Source: Alteromonas confluentis (GTDB lineage: Bacteria; Pseudomonadota; Gammaproteobacteria; Enterobacterales; Alteromonadaceae). Taken from it: 64,000 nucleotides of DNA. Below the pieces are notes generated by a model. It was given only the letters and a program-made list of their open reading frames with translations, was not told the origin of the DNA and did not search any database. A program made the translations under genes and the position numbers. Within the stretch, counting starts at the first letter, position 1. Each line of letters begins with the position of its first letter. Positions 8,715 to 17,891 of the stretch are shown one piece after another. The DNA is taken from the NCBI RefSeq assembly GCF_001757105.1, contig NZ_MDHN01000040.1, forward strand, positions 1-64,000, written 5' to 3'.

Positions 8715-11408
8715 TTACACTTCTACCCTGTGCTCACCCTCGGTCTGATTTTCATTACTTAGCTTTTGGTATAGCCAGCCGATTCCCACCAGACTGAAAC
8801 CTAGACCAATGAATGAAATAGCACGATACAGCCCTTCTAGCTGTGCCGTATCAAAAATAAATGCTTTGAGAATAATCACCGCCAGAATACCAAATCCCGC
8901 GTTCCGCAGAGTGATTAGCTGAAGATGCTGACCACCAAAGATTATTGCTACCGCGATGAGCAGCCACACGATTGAATACGTGTAAAGTTCTGCCTGTGGC
9001 ACGTTGTTACTGATGACAATATTCCCAGGATGGAATGCACCGCGGATCACGCCGTTAATATAGAAAAACAACAGCACGCCTCCCACAGCACACGCCGCTT
9101 TTGTAATTTGCCCAGGTATTAATCTAGCCATTCCCAACGCAATCCCCATCCCAATAAGCATCAGCGCCGGTAGTAGCCACAACACAATCAGCCAGTTCAG
9201 AAACACCCCATCGCCGGTGGCAATGGGTACAAAAAACGGGTTGTTGTATCCCGATAGCCCGATATGTAGGACAGCGGCAGCGGCAACGAGTAATGCGGCG
9301 TAACAGTGATAAATCCGGGACAACCTTTGCGCAAACCTAGCCCGCCACAAATATACTGCAGACAAAATCAGCCAGTTACAGGCAAGGAGTGCACTTTCAG
9401 TGAATGTCAGATCGGTAAAATCAGGATAATGCCCTACCAGCAAATAACTGGTTTGGGTGGTAATGAACAGCGCGGTGAGATGCAATATCCCGCCATCCAG
9501 CCATTGTCGCAGACTGGTGGATGATTGATAAAAGCGACTTAACCCGAACAGTGCTATTACCATAGGAAGAATGATCAGGGTCCAGCGCACTCCAATAACC
9601 GTTTCACCGGAGTACGCATCCAGCCAGGGTGCCATTGTTAGTCGTACGCTAACTGCAATAAGCGCCACTTTATACACCCAGTCGGGCAACGAAACGCGGG
9701 CTTTCCAGCTCAGATAGCTCATGACGCCAATCTGAATTGCCAGCGCTAAAGTAAGCGTGCCCGCATTCAGCAACATGGTCAGGCAAAGCGTAATGCAGGC
9801 ATTGCTGAGTAAAGTGAGTGTAAGCTTTAGCAACGGAGCACTAATACGCATGGAAACCAGCGCTGCACCAATAGCCAGCAGTGTTAACTCTGCCGCCCAC
9901 ACGGGGTAGAGCACGGCCGCAGCCTCATCGGGTGCAAGGGCATAACTAACGGCATACAGACTGACAGGCGCAACCACGAGCAACATCAGATAGGCCGGTC
10001 TCTGCCACTTTTTCAGCATCAACGTACTGTACCACAGCATTGCCAGCGCGGTTACCTGAACAAACAAGTAATTCTGCGCGAATGGAAACATTATGTCCGA
10101 ATAGTCGCCGGGGGAAGGCATGCGTACGAAGATAAACAATTGGAACAGTAGCCCCAGAAACGGCCAGGAATCTAGCAGGCTGTAACGGTTCGGCAGATAA
10201 CATAGCACGACACCAATAATGAGAGCGCTCATGATCAGATAAACCGGTTCGTTGATGGTCGACAGGTAACCACACAACGCTATAAGCGGCAGAATGATCC
10301 CGGGCAGCTCCTTACGCGGCATCAACAATGCTTTGACCGGTAATGTCTCGGTCATTACTTTATCTAAAGGCGAGAGTACTAACTCAGAAAGCGCGAACAG
10401 ATAAATGGTAAAAAGAGTAAAAATAATAACCGCAGTAAAGTTGCTGGTATCAGCTTCCGCGCTGGCCCACAGCATCCATAATGTATGTGCCGCAAAACTG
10501 AGCCACCATATTTTGCTCTGACATACTGACTGTGCAATCCATGTGGCCGATGCCGACACTAAAAGGATGTACGCATACAAGACAGCGACATTTGGCGAAT
10601 CTGTACTCACCAACGCGGGTACAATGTAGGCGCCAATAACACCTATCCACGCCAATACCGGGCCAAAGCGTAGTGCCAGCCAGGTTGCAATAAGCGCGAT
10701 GGCGGCGAGCAGAGCAAAACCTAATTCTGCACTGATAAAGTGGTAATAGTCGTAAGCCACCAGCGCCATAGCAAAACAGGTGATTATCCCACCGCTGGCA
10801 ATGGCTGCGCACACGTAAGGCGAATAGATGTGAAACTTCTCACGATAGCGGGATAAGTACTCCGCTGTGCCCACCAGTACTGTACCGAACAGGCCGCCTA
10901 ATACTACGCGCAAACCCGGCGACAACAACCCGGCTTCAATAGCGTAGCGTGCAAGAAAAATACCGCCAATGGCCAGCACCAGACCGCCCAGCCAAAACAG
11001 GCCGTTTCCACGTAGAAATTGCTCAATGTCGAACCCGCTATCCCAGGGAGAGCTTTCTTTACTGTTCTCTGTTGATTTTTCCGACGGTAAAGATGGCGAA
11101 GACACGGAAGCAGGAACAGATACCGGGGCGGAAACAGGCGTTGGCGCGTTTAAAACTGTCTTCGGTGTAGTAGTTACCGGTGCATTTTCCTGCGGTTGCG
11201 ATGTTTCAGTGGTATCGGACTTTTCATCACCCGATCCTACTTGTTTATTCAGGCGGTTAATCTGGCCAGACTGTAAATTCACCAGATTTTTTAGTGTGGC
11301 AATTTCGCGGCGTAGTTGGCGAATAGTGGAGAAATTCGAAAAAGACAGGAGTCCGCCAGCAAGCAGAAATAGAACAAATAACACTGCCAGGATCATGAGG
11401 CCATCCAT
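8715..11408 (-). CDS. DUF2339 multi-spanning membrane protein
   Basis: An 897-residue protein. An N-terminal membrane helix (about 4-22) is followed by a short coiled coil (RQLRREIATLKNLVNLQSGQ), a Ser/Pro/Thr-rich linker (about 65-120), and then more than 20 hydrophobic segments to the end. This is the usual form of the DUF2339 family, whose function is unknown. AAGGAAAC precedes the ATG. It converges with the CrbS-like gene, with 9 bp between the stops, and is followed upstream by a small membrane-protein gene. Its position between a CrbS-like kinase and a CrbR-like regulator may be meaningful, but nothing in the sequence assigns a role. Confidence 0.8.
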   Translation of the reverse strand: MDGLMILAVLFVLFLLAGGLLSFSNFSTIRQLRREIATLKNLVNLQSGQINRLNKQVGSGDEKSDTTETSQPQENAPVTTTPKTVLNAPTPVSAPVSVPASVSSPSLPSEKSTENSKESSPWDSGFDIEQFLRGNGLFWLGGLVLAIGGIFLARYAIEAGLLSPGLRVVLGGLFGTVLVGTAEYLSRYREKFHIYSPYVCAAIASGGIITCFAMALVAYDYYHFISAELGFALLAAIALIATWLALRFGPVLAWIGVIGAYIVPALVSTDSPNVAVLYAYILLVSASATWIAQSVCQSKIWWLSFAAHTLWMLWASAEADTSNFTAVIIFTLFTIYLFALSELVLSPLDKVMTETLPVKALLMPRKELPGIILPLIALCGYLSTINEPVYLIMSALIIGVVLCYLPNRYSLLDSWPFLGLLFQLFIFVRMPSPGDYSDIMFPFAQNYLFVQVTALAMLWYSTLMLKKWQRPAYLMLLVVAPVSLYAVSYALAPDEAAAVLYPVWAAELTLLAIGAALVSMRISAPLLKLTLTLLSNACITLCLTMLLNAGTLTLALAIQIGVMSYLSWKARVSLPDWVYKVALIAVSVRLTMAPWLDAYSGETVIGVRWTLIILPMVIALFGLSRFYQSSTSLRQWLDGGILHLTALFITTQTSYLLVGHYPDFTDLTFTESALLACNWLILSAVYLWRARFAQRLSRIYHCYAALLVAAAAVLHIGLSGYNNPFFVPIATGDGVFLNWLIVLWLLPALMLIGMGIALGMARLIPGQITKAACAVGGVLLFFYINGVIRGAFHPGNIVISNNVPQAELYTYSIVWLLIAVAIIFGGQHLQLITLRNAGFGILAVIILKAFIFDTAQLEGLYRAISFIGLGFSLVGIGWLYQKLSNENQTEGEHRVEV

Positions 11409-11519
11409 GCCGTTTCCTTATTGTTTGAGTAATGATTGCGCGGCAGCACAAACACATGGGTTGAAATTATCAGCGAAACAACACTGCCATGTATTAACGC
11501 CCTAAGAAACTGAGAGCGG

Positions 11520-11891
11520 CTAAAGTTGTTTGTTGTACGTTACGCGAGCCATGACCCAACCGCCCAATAAGGATGCGAAAATAACAAACACATTTAGCCA
11601 ATATACTTGATACGTAAATGGATATAGAAGCGTAATTTGGCAGGCGACTAAAGTAATCAGCAGGCTGCTAACGTACGAACCTGAAAATAGCCGGGCATGA
11701 ATGAAGCCAGCTGTTGCTGCCAATAAACCAAAACCCAAAAACTGGATAACCAAGATGTCCCATAGCCACATGACAGAAGCTAGGAATTTTGGCATGGCAA
11801 AAGCCGACGTATAACCGACGAGAACAGAGCCTAACTGTGCAACCAGAAAACCCAATATAATTGCGGATAGGATAGAAATTCCATTTTTCAT
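11520..11891 (-). CDS. small four-helix membrane protein, unknown
   Basis: A 123-residue hydrophobic protein with about four membrane helices (residues 5-27, 38-62, 70-88, 95-115) and a short basic C-terminus. I do not recognise a family. It lies alone on the minus strand between the DUF2339 gene and the response regulator, with about 110-140 bp on either side. A GAGAG-type sequence precedes the ATG. The composition looks like a real inner-membrane protein rather than a chance frame. Confidence 0.6.
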   Translation of the reverse strand: MKNGISILSAIILGFLVAQLGSVLVGYTSAFAMPKFLASVMWLWDILVIQFLGFGLLAATAGFIHARLFSGSYVSSLLITLVACQITLLYPFTYQVYWLNVFVIFASLLGGWVMARVTYNKQL

Positions 11892-12032
11892 CTCTCAATG
11901 TCTCCATGACGCACAACAACTGATGGTAGAGAATTTACTGTAACACGTATTCACAGCGACTTGCAGCCTCTACAGTATTTCGCGCAAATGACGGACGGCA
12001 ATTGGATAGTGAAGGCAACAGCTCCGCAATTT

Positions 12033-12686
12033 TCATTCATTCTGCATTAATTGATTAAACAACACACCCGCTTTGGTACGGTTAATCACGCCTAATTTGC
12101 GCAATACCGCCGATACATGCTGCTTTACTGTAGATTCTGAAATATCCAGCTCGTAAGCAATCTGCTTATTCAGCAGACCATCGGCAATCATTTTCAGTAC
12201 TTTAAACTGGTGAGGCGTGAGTTGCGCCAGGCCTTTTGTAAACTGGTTATCAGATGTTGGCACGTTGGTAATAAGCGCATCGTTCCAGCCGGAGGGCAGC
12301 CATTGCTCGCCTTCGAGAACGAGTTCAACGGCTTCGGCAATCAATGGTAATGGCGTAGATTTAGGAATGTAACCGCTGGCGCCTAGTGTGACCGAGCGTT
12401 CAATTAACACCGGCGACTCTTCTGCCGACACCACAACCACTAATACATCAGGGTGGCGAGAGCGCAGTTCAGCTAAACCGGTAAGGCCCGCGTTACCTGG
12501 CATATTAATGTCGAGAAAAACCAAATCGATGGCGCTGTCCTTCTCAAGATGTGCAACAGCTTCATCAAGCGTTGCCACCTCGCTGATTTTTCCCTTTACG
12601 ATGTCATTCATGGCCTGGCGCATGGCGGCGCGGAACAAAGGATGATCATCGGCAATCAGTACATTGGCTTGCATAGTGTCAAACAT
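12033..12686 (-). CDS. LuxR/NarL-family response regulator (CrbR-like)
   Basis: A cytoplasmic transcription regulator of about 217 residues. The receiver domain starts NVLIADDHPLFRAAMRQAM and carries the acceptor Asp in LVFLDINMPG and the lysine of GYIPKSTP. The C-terminal LuxR helix-turn-helix reads LTPHQFKVLKMIADGLLNKQ and STVKQHVSAVLRKLG. This fits CrbR/ErdR, the partner of CrbS-type kinases such as the one at 5343. The frame is open to 12731. Candidate ATGs lie at 12686 and 12674 with no clear ribosome site, so the exact start is uncertain. Pairing with the CrbS-like kinase and control of the neighbouring uptake genes are inferences. Confidence 0.8.
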   Translation of the reverse strand: MFDTMQANVLIADDHPLFRAAMRQAMNDIVKGKISEVATLDEAVAHLEKDSAIDLVFLDINMPGNAGLTGLAELRSRHPDVLVVVVSAEESPVLIERSVTLGASGYIPKSTPLPLIAEAVELVLEGEQWLPSGWNDALITNVPTSDNQFTKGLAQLTPHQFKVLKMIADGLLNKQIAYELDISESTVKQHVSAVLRKLGVINRTKAGVLFNQLMQNE

Positions 12687-12742
12687 TTGTGAAATCCATG
12701 TTACTGTGACCCAGAACGCAGAAGTAATCAAGCGATGAAATG

Positions 12743-12771
12743 AAAAACGGGCGACACTATGCCGCCCGTTT
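12743..12771 (-). terminator. terminator of the TonB-dependent receptor gene
   Basis: A stem AAACGGGCG / CGCCCGTTT (12745-12753 and 12763-12771) with a 9-nt loop ends in five T residues on the minus strand, about 25-50 bp after the receptor stop. Confidence 0.85.
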
Positions 12772-12793
12772 GCCTAAAGCGCTTTAACGCAAA

Positions 12794-15112
12794 TCAAAAA
12801 CGATAACCCACCGTCAAGTGTACAGTACGCGGGTCACCATAATAGCCGGCCAGCGTAGTGTCGTTCCCTAACCCTACACCGTATGAACCGTCGTCATTAC
12901 GGGTAACAAAGTCATAACCCCCTACCAAATATTCTTCATCGGTGAGGTTCTTCACGTGCAGGCCGGCATACCAGTCACCTTCCATGCTTTCCCAGGTCAC
13001 GCTGGCGTTCACCATGCCGTAGGCATCCTGCTTAATCAGATCACTGGCTTCAAATAACAGGTAATCGTCACGGTAGTAATAGTTGGCGTTAAATACAAAA
13101 TCCCCCATATCGGTCTGTATAAAATACTTAGCAGCAATATTCAGCGTATTTTCCGGCGTGCTTGCCAGGCCAATCAGTGGAGGCACGGCATTGTTTTCTT
13201 TAATTTCAAAATCAATGAAACCGTAGGCCACGTCAAAACTCAGGTTCTCAGTAGCAACGTAGGTCATTTCCAGTTCTGCGCCTGTTGCCGATGTTTCTGC
13301 AGCATTACGCAGACGCTGAAGCAGCGCCGTTGGATCATCAGAGTTACCTTCAATACCAATGTACTGGCGATCTTTGTGGTCATAGGAGAACAATGTGAGG
13401 TTAAAGCGCAGTTGATCGGTCAGGTCACTTTTCATGCCCAGTTCGAAGGAATCCACTACTTCTGGATCGACGCCGGGCTCGTTAAAGGTAGCACGAGGGT
13501 TAAAAGTACCTGATTTAAAGCCCTGAGAGTAACTGGCGAAAAACATCATGTCTGGCGACCATTGATATTCCACACCCACACGAGGGGTGAAACGTGACCA
13601 GCTATCAACGGCAGGCGCATCGGGTACTCCATCACCGTCAGTGTCGGTGCCCAGCACCTGCGGCATAGACACGCCATCAGGGCGCACATAGCCATCGTAC
13701 CAGCCACTTTCAGGATACAAATTATACAGTACTGTTCCATTGAAAACGGTTGCTTGTTTCTCTTCATCGGTAAAACGAGCGCCCAAAGAAACAGACAGTT
13801 TCTCTGTAATGTCATAGTTCAGCTGGCCATAAGCGGCGGTACTTTCACTGTTGTTACAGCCAGACACTTCACGGGTGAAACCTGTGGTGCCTTCCGGGAA
13901 GATCCCAAGCGCTGCGTAGTCACGACCCAGTACGCCTAGCACAGCATCGAATACGCCGCATGATTCGCCGTCGTAATAATACAGGCCCCCTACCAGACTG
14001 AAGTGACTACCAGCATAATTGAACTGCAATTCATGGGTATCATTTTCATCTTCATAAATAGCCGGTACATCAAAGATATCCAATGGCGTGTTGTCGAAAT
14101 CGATATTGGTTGGAGAATAACTTTCACGATGAGAACCGATGTATTTCACTTCAAAGTCTTCAGTAACATCGTAGCGCGCCATCCAGCTATAGCCTTCCAA
14201 CTCAACCAAATTCCACGTTGGCATACTGGTATATGAGTCGTACACAGAATCTGGCACTGGCGCATCGGTACGTTGACTATCGATAAGGCGATAGCCACCC
14301 TTAGCGTTTGATTTGTCTTCGGTTTTATCCCAACCAAAGCGCAGGAATAAATCGTCGGTGGGCTCAATTTCCAACGTCAGTCGGGCTGCCCATAAATCTT
14401 TGTTGTAATTTTCACGATCTTGTCCGTCTAACGCACTTTGCAGGAACTCACCATAACCATCACGGTTCAGATTCGCGTACCCAAACCCAAGGTACACTTT
14501 GTCTTCCATGATGGGATACTGACCCATCACCTTCACGTCTTTACGGCTGTAGTTACCTACTGTGCCTTCTACTGTCAATTCGGGCGACCCGGACATTTGT
14601 TTGGTGACATACTTCACTGCACCACCAATGGTGTTTTTGCCATAAAGCGTACCCTGTGGGCCGCGAAGTACTTCGATGCGCTGCACATCCAGTAAATCCA
14701 GCACGGCACCTTGCGGCCGGGCAATGTACATATCATCTACGTAAATTCCGACACCGGGCTCATAACCCCACAGCGGATCTTGCTGCCCCATACCACGAAT
14801 AAACGCAGTTAACGTAGAGTTAGTTCCCCGACTGGTTTGTAATGTGGTATTAGGCGAGAACTGTTGAATTTCAGTCAATACGCTAATGCCCTTTTCCGCT
14901 AACTCAACCGCACCAACGGATGTAATCGCAACCGGGGTTTCTTGTAAAGATTCCACCGTTTTACGGGCTGTGACTTCGATGCGCTCGAGCTTGCCGCGGC
15001 TTGCGTCTTCAGTATCCTGAGCCAGCGCACTTTGGCTGCTTAGACAAGCGGTGGTGACGGCAACGGCGCAGAGGGTTCTGGCAAAGATGTAGGGGTTGTG
15101 TGTCGTGTTCAT
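12794..15112 (-). CDS. TonB-dependent outer-membrane receptor
   Basis: A 772-residue outer-membrane importer. It has a signal peptide ending near SALAQ, a TonB box-like ERIEVTARK, a plug domain (ETPVAITSV... VLRGPQGTLYGKNTIGGAV, about 50-170) and a 22-strand beta-barrel ending in the terminal phenylalanine of LTVGYRF. It belongs to the OMR family used for many carbon compounds as well as iron. GGGAC precedes the ATG at 15112; the upstream in-frame codons lack a ribosome site. It is divergent from the GntP-hydrolase-PhaZ-Bdh operon, so a likely substrate is an oligomer of 3-hydroxybutyrate. That is inferred from context only. Confidence 0.9.
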   Translation of the reverse strand: MNTTHNPYIFARTLCAVAVTTACLSSQSALAQDTEDASRGKLERIEVTARKTVESLQETPVAITSVGAVELAEKGISVLTEIQQFSPNTTLQTSRGTNSTLTAFIRGMGQQDPLWGYEPGVGIYVDDMYIARPQGAVLDLLDVQRIEVLRGPQGTLYGKNTIGGAVKYVTKQMSGSPELTVEGTVGNYSRKDVKVMGQYPIMEDKVYLGFGYANLNRDGYGEFLQSALDGQDRENYNKDLWAARLTLEIEPTDDLFLRFGWDKTEDKSNAKGGYRLIDSQRTDAPVPDSVYDSYTSMPTWNLVELEGYSWMARYDVTEDFEVKYIGSHRESYSPTNIDFDNTPLDIFDVPAIYEDENDTHELQFNYAGSHFSLVGGLYYYDGESCGVFDAVLGVLGRDYAALGIFPEGTTGFTREVSGCNNSESTAAYGQLNYDITEKLSVSLGARFTDEEKQATVFNGTVLYNLYPESGWYDGYVRPDGVSMPQVLGTDTDGDGVPDAPAVDSWSRFTPRVGVEYQWSPDMMFFASYSQGFKSGTFNPRATFNEPGVDPEVVDSFELGMKSDLTDQLRFNLTLFSYDHKDRQYIGIEGNSDDPTALLQRLRNAAETSATGAELEMTYVATENLSFDVAYGFIDFEIKENNAVPPLIGLASTPENTLNIAAKYFIQTDMGDFVFNANYYYRDDYLLFEASDLIKQDAYGMVNASVTWESMEGDWYAGLHVKNLTDEEYLVGGYDFVTRNDDGSYGVGLGNDTTLAGYYGDPRTVHLTVGYRF

Positions 15113-15203
15113 GTCATGTCCCTTTTGATTGTTATCTGTTATCAATTCAGTGTCTGAAGCAGCGGTCTTTTTTAAGACTATGTTAATTTTTTGTGTTTGT
15201 GAG

Positions 15204-15219
15204 TAGTACCATCGTACTA
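15204..15219. promoter_or_regulatory. palindrome, candidate operator between the divergent transcripts
   Basis: TAGTAC-CATC-GTACTA is a perfect 6-bp inverted repeat with a 4-nt spacer. It lies 85-107 bp from both the TonB receptor start and the GntP permease start, so a single bound dimer could control both. The nearby LuxR-type regulator is a plausible binder; this is not shown. Confidence 0.45.
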
Positions 15220-15303
15220 TGGGCAACACGCTGTTTTACCGACACAATTTAAAACAGTTCCTGAAGCAACTGCGGTCACAGATTGTTTTAAAGGAATCTT
15301 CAA

Positions 15304-16599
15304 ATGATAAGTATGATTGGACTCACAGGCGGGCTAGCCCTGCTTATTGTGCTCACCATTCGTGGTATGAATTTATTCATTGCGGCGCCGCTTTGCGCTG
15401 TGATTGTTGCCCTCACCAGCGGTATCCCCCTTTTCAGTGGCGAAGAAAATTTCGTTAGCCTGTACATGAGCGGATTTTCTGGTTTTATTGCTGCCTGGTT
15501 TTTTATGTTCTTGCTCGGGGCTATTTTCGGAAAGTTCATGGAAGACACCGGTGCAGCAGACTCGGTAGCGCGCTGGATTGTAAACAAACTCGGATTTAAA
15601 CACGCCGTGCTGGCAATTGTGCTTGCCTGCGCCATTCTGACTTACGGCGGCGTGAGCCTGTTCGTGGTGGCTTTCTCGGTGTACCCCATGGCGTTGAGCC
15701 TATTCAAAGATGCCAACCTGCCCCGCCGCTTTATTCCCGCGACATTGGCATTTGGTTCGGTGACCTTCACCATGACGTCCGCCGGTTCACCAGAGATCCA
15801 AAACTGGATCCCAATTAAATACCTTGGCACCACACCTTTTGCAGCCTGGGAAGTCAGTTTGTTAGTGGCTATTTTCATGGCCACATTTGGTTACTGGTGG
15901 CTTAAACGCATGATTAAAAAAGCCATTGCCAACGGCGAACGTTTCGAAGAGCGAGCAGAAGATCCCAAGATCGAAGCGCGTGACTACCCGAATCCGATTA
16001 CCGGCGTGCTCCCCCTGTTTGTGGTACTCGGCCTCTCTTTTCTATTGCACGATTCGTTGGCGCAATTAGCATTAATTGTGGCCTTAACCGGTGGCGTATT
16101 AACCTTGATGGTGCTCAACTTTAATTACTTCCACAACCTCGGGCGCGCAGTGAATGAAGGCACTACAGGTGCACTGGTGGCCATTGGGAATACAGCTGCA
16201 GTGGTAGGTTTTGGCGCTATTGCGAAAAACACCGAAGCCTTCCAGCAAACGGTTGAAATCATGACGCAGATCCCCGGCAACGAACTCATCGGCGCGGCGA
16301 TTGCGGTAAGTGTTATGGCGGGCCTTACCGGCTCTGCTTCAGGTGGACAGGTCATTGTGCTGCCCCTCGTGGCGCCTCACTATATTGATCAAGGCGTGCC
16401 GCCCGAGCAATTACATCGTATTGTTTCTATCTCATCCGGCGCGCTGGATTCCCTGCCCCACAATGGTTACGTGGTGACGACCATACGCGCCATCTGCCGT
16501 GAAACTCATAAAGCGGCATACGGCCCAATGGCGGCGCTTACTGTGGTGGTGCCGATGATTGGTCTCGCTATCGCGATTACCATTTTCAGCATTTTCTGA
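15304..16599 (+). CDS. GntP-family permease, probable D-3-hydroxybutyrate transporter
   Basis: A 431-residue inner-membrane symporter with about 12 helices and GntP-family features, including the segment TGSASGGQVIVLPLVAPHY and a C-terminal SGALDSLPHNGYVV. Classical members carry gluconate. A GntP-family permease next to 3-hydroxybutyrate dehydrogenase, as in Pseudomonas aeruginosa PA2003-PA2004, transports 3-hydroxybutyrate, and this operon has the same pairing. AAGGAA precedes the ATG. It is first of four co-directional genes with 7-50 bp gaps. The substrate is inferred from neighbours. Confidence 0.8.
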   Translation: MISMIGLTGGLALLIVLTIRGMNLFIAAPLCAVIVALTSGIPLFSGEENFVSLYMSGFSGFIAAWFFMFLLGAIFGKFMEDTGAADSVARWIVNKLGFKHAVLAIVLACAILTYGGVSLFVVAFSVYPMALSLFKDANLPRRFIPATLAFGSVTFTMTSAGSPEIQNWIPIKYLGTTPFAAWEVSLLVAIFMATFGYWWLKRMIKKAIANGERFEERAEDPKIEARDYPNPITGVLPLFVVLGLSFLLHDSLAQLALIVALTGGVLTLMVLNFNYFHNLGRAVNEGTTGALVAIGNTAAVVGFGAIAKNTEAFQQTVEIMTQIPGNELIGAAIAVSVMAGLTGSASGGQVIVLPLVAPHYIDQGVPPEQLHRIVSISSGALDSLPHNGYVVTTIRAICRETHKAAYGPMAALTVVVPMIGLAIAITIFSIF

Positions 16600-16606
16600 G
16601 GCAATT

Positions 16607-17842
16607 ATGACGAAACCGACTCTTAATCTTCATCTGGTGCTGGTATGGTTAATGGCAGTGCTCGCCTCGCTGTCGCAGACAGCCTGTGCAGCCACGCCTT
16701 CATCTTCAAAAAAGGCCACACTAATGACCGAAAAACAGGTATTTACCACGACTAACTTTAAAACCTACGGCGGAAAAACCATTCCGGAAGTAAATGTAGG
16801 TTGGGAAAGCTATGGTGAACTCAATGCGGCCAAAGATAACGTCATTCTGATCACCCATTATTTCTCTGGTAATTCTCACGCTGCTGGTCGGTATTCTGCC
16901 GATGACGCTGAACCTGGCTATTGGGATGCTATCATCGGGCCGGGTAAAGCCATTGATACCAACAAGTATTTTGTGATCAGTGTGGACTCACTGGTGAATC
17001 TTTCTGCCTACGACCCGAACGTTGTCACCACTGGCCCCGCTTCTATTAATCCCGAAACCGGCAAACCCTATGGGCTGACTTTTCCCGTCGTGACTATCCG
17101 CGATTTTGTTAATGTGCAGAAGTTGGTATTGGAAAGCTTAGGCATTTCAAAACTGCATGCCGTAGTTGGTCCTTCGATGGGTTCTATGCAAGCACAAGAT
17201 TGGGCGGCGACGTACCCGGAATGGGTGCCGCGAATGGTGGCTGTTATTCCCGCAGCACAGGCCGACGCATGGACGGCCGCGGCATTAGAACAATGGGCTA
17301 TACCTATTCGTTTGGATAAAAACTGGAATAAGGGTGATTACACCCGCGAAGCGCCACCGAAAGACGGCCTGGTAGCCGCATTGATGAGTATTACCCTACA
17401 AGCACTGCACCCGGATTTCTTTAATCAGACCGGTCAGGCACTAGGCTATACGCCGCAAGAGCAAACGCCGCTGAACGATATTCACACCACCCATTCCATA
17501 GTGAACTGGTTGCGCGGTCGCGCCGAGGAGCGCGCCGACTTAATGGATGCCAATCACCTGCTTTATTTGGTTCGGGCAAACCAGTTGTTTGTTACCGGGT
17601 ATGCGGGTTCTTTAGAGGCCGGCTTGAAAAACGTGAAAGCCAAAACCCTGTACCTTCCTGCGAAAACCGACTTGCTGTTGATGCCGTATATGGCTGAAAA
17701 GCCGTACAGCATTCTTAAATCTCAGGGCAAAAATACCCAAATTGACTATCTGGAAGGCGCGCTGGGACACCTGGAAGGCGTGGCTGATATCAGCCAAAAG
17801 GCTGACCTGCTGCGGGCCTTTTTAAATGATGAGCCCCAATAA
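16607..17842 (+). CDS. exported MetX-like alpha/beta hydrolase
   Basis: A 411-residue alpha/beta-fold protein of the homoserine acetyltransferase (MetX) superfamily. The nucleophile elbow is GPSMGSMQA, with an earlier HYFSGNSH segment and a late GHLEG histidine. Unlike biosynthetic MetX it has an N-terminal signal peptide (hydrophobic stretch LHLVLVWLMAVLASLSQ, cleavage near CAA), so it should act outside the cytoplasm, where acetyl-CoA is absent. Hydrolysis of an ester is therefore more likely than acyl transfer. GAGG precedes the ATG at 16607, 7 bp after the permease stop. Given its operon, a 3-hydroxybutyrate oligomer or related ester is a reasonable substrate guess. Confidence 0.75.
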   Translation: MTKPTLNLHLVLVWLMAVLASLSQTACAATPSSSKKATLMTEKQVFTTTNFKTYGGKTIPEVNVGWESYGELNAAKDNVILITHYFSGNSHAAGRYSADDAEPGYWDAIIGPGKAIDTNKYFVISVDSLVNLSAYDPNVVTTGPASINPETGKPYGLTFPVVTIRDFVNVQKLVLESLGISKLHAVVGPSMGSMQAQDWAATYPEWVPRMVAVIPAAQADAWTAAALEQWAIPIRLDKNWNKGDYTREAPPKDGLVAALMSITLQALHPDFFNQTGQALGYTPQEQTPLNDIHTTHSIVNWLRGRAEERADLMDANHLLYLVRANQLFVTGYAGSLEAGLKNVKAKTLYLPAKTDLLLMPYMAEKPYSILKSQGKNTQIDYLEGALGHLEGVADISQKADLLRAFLNDEPQ

Positions 17843-17891
17843 CCTGAAATAGCTAAAATCGAACACCCAATTAATAAAACGGAAGCCAACT

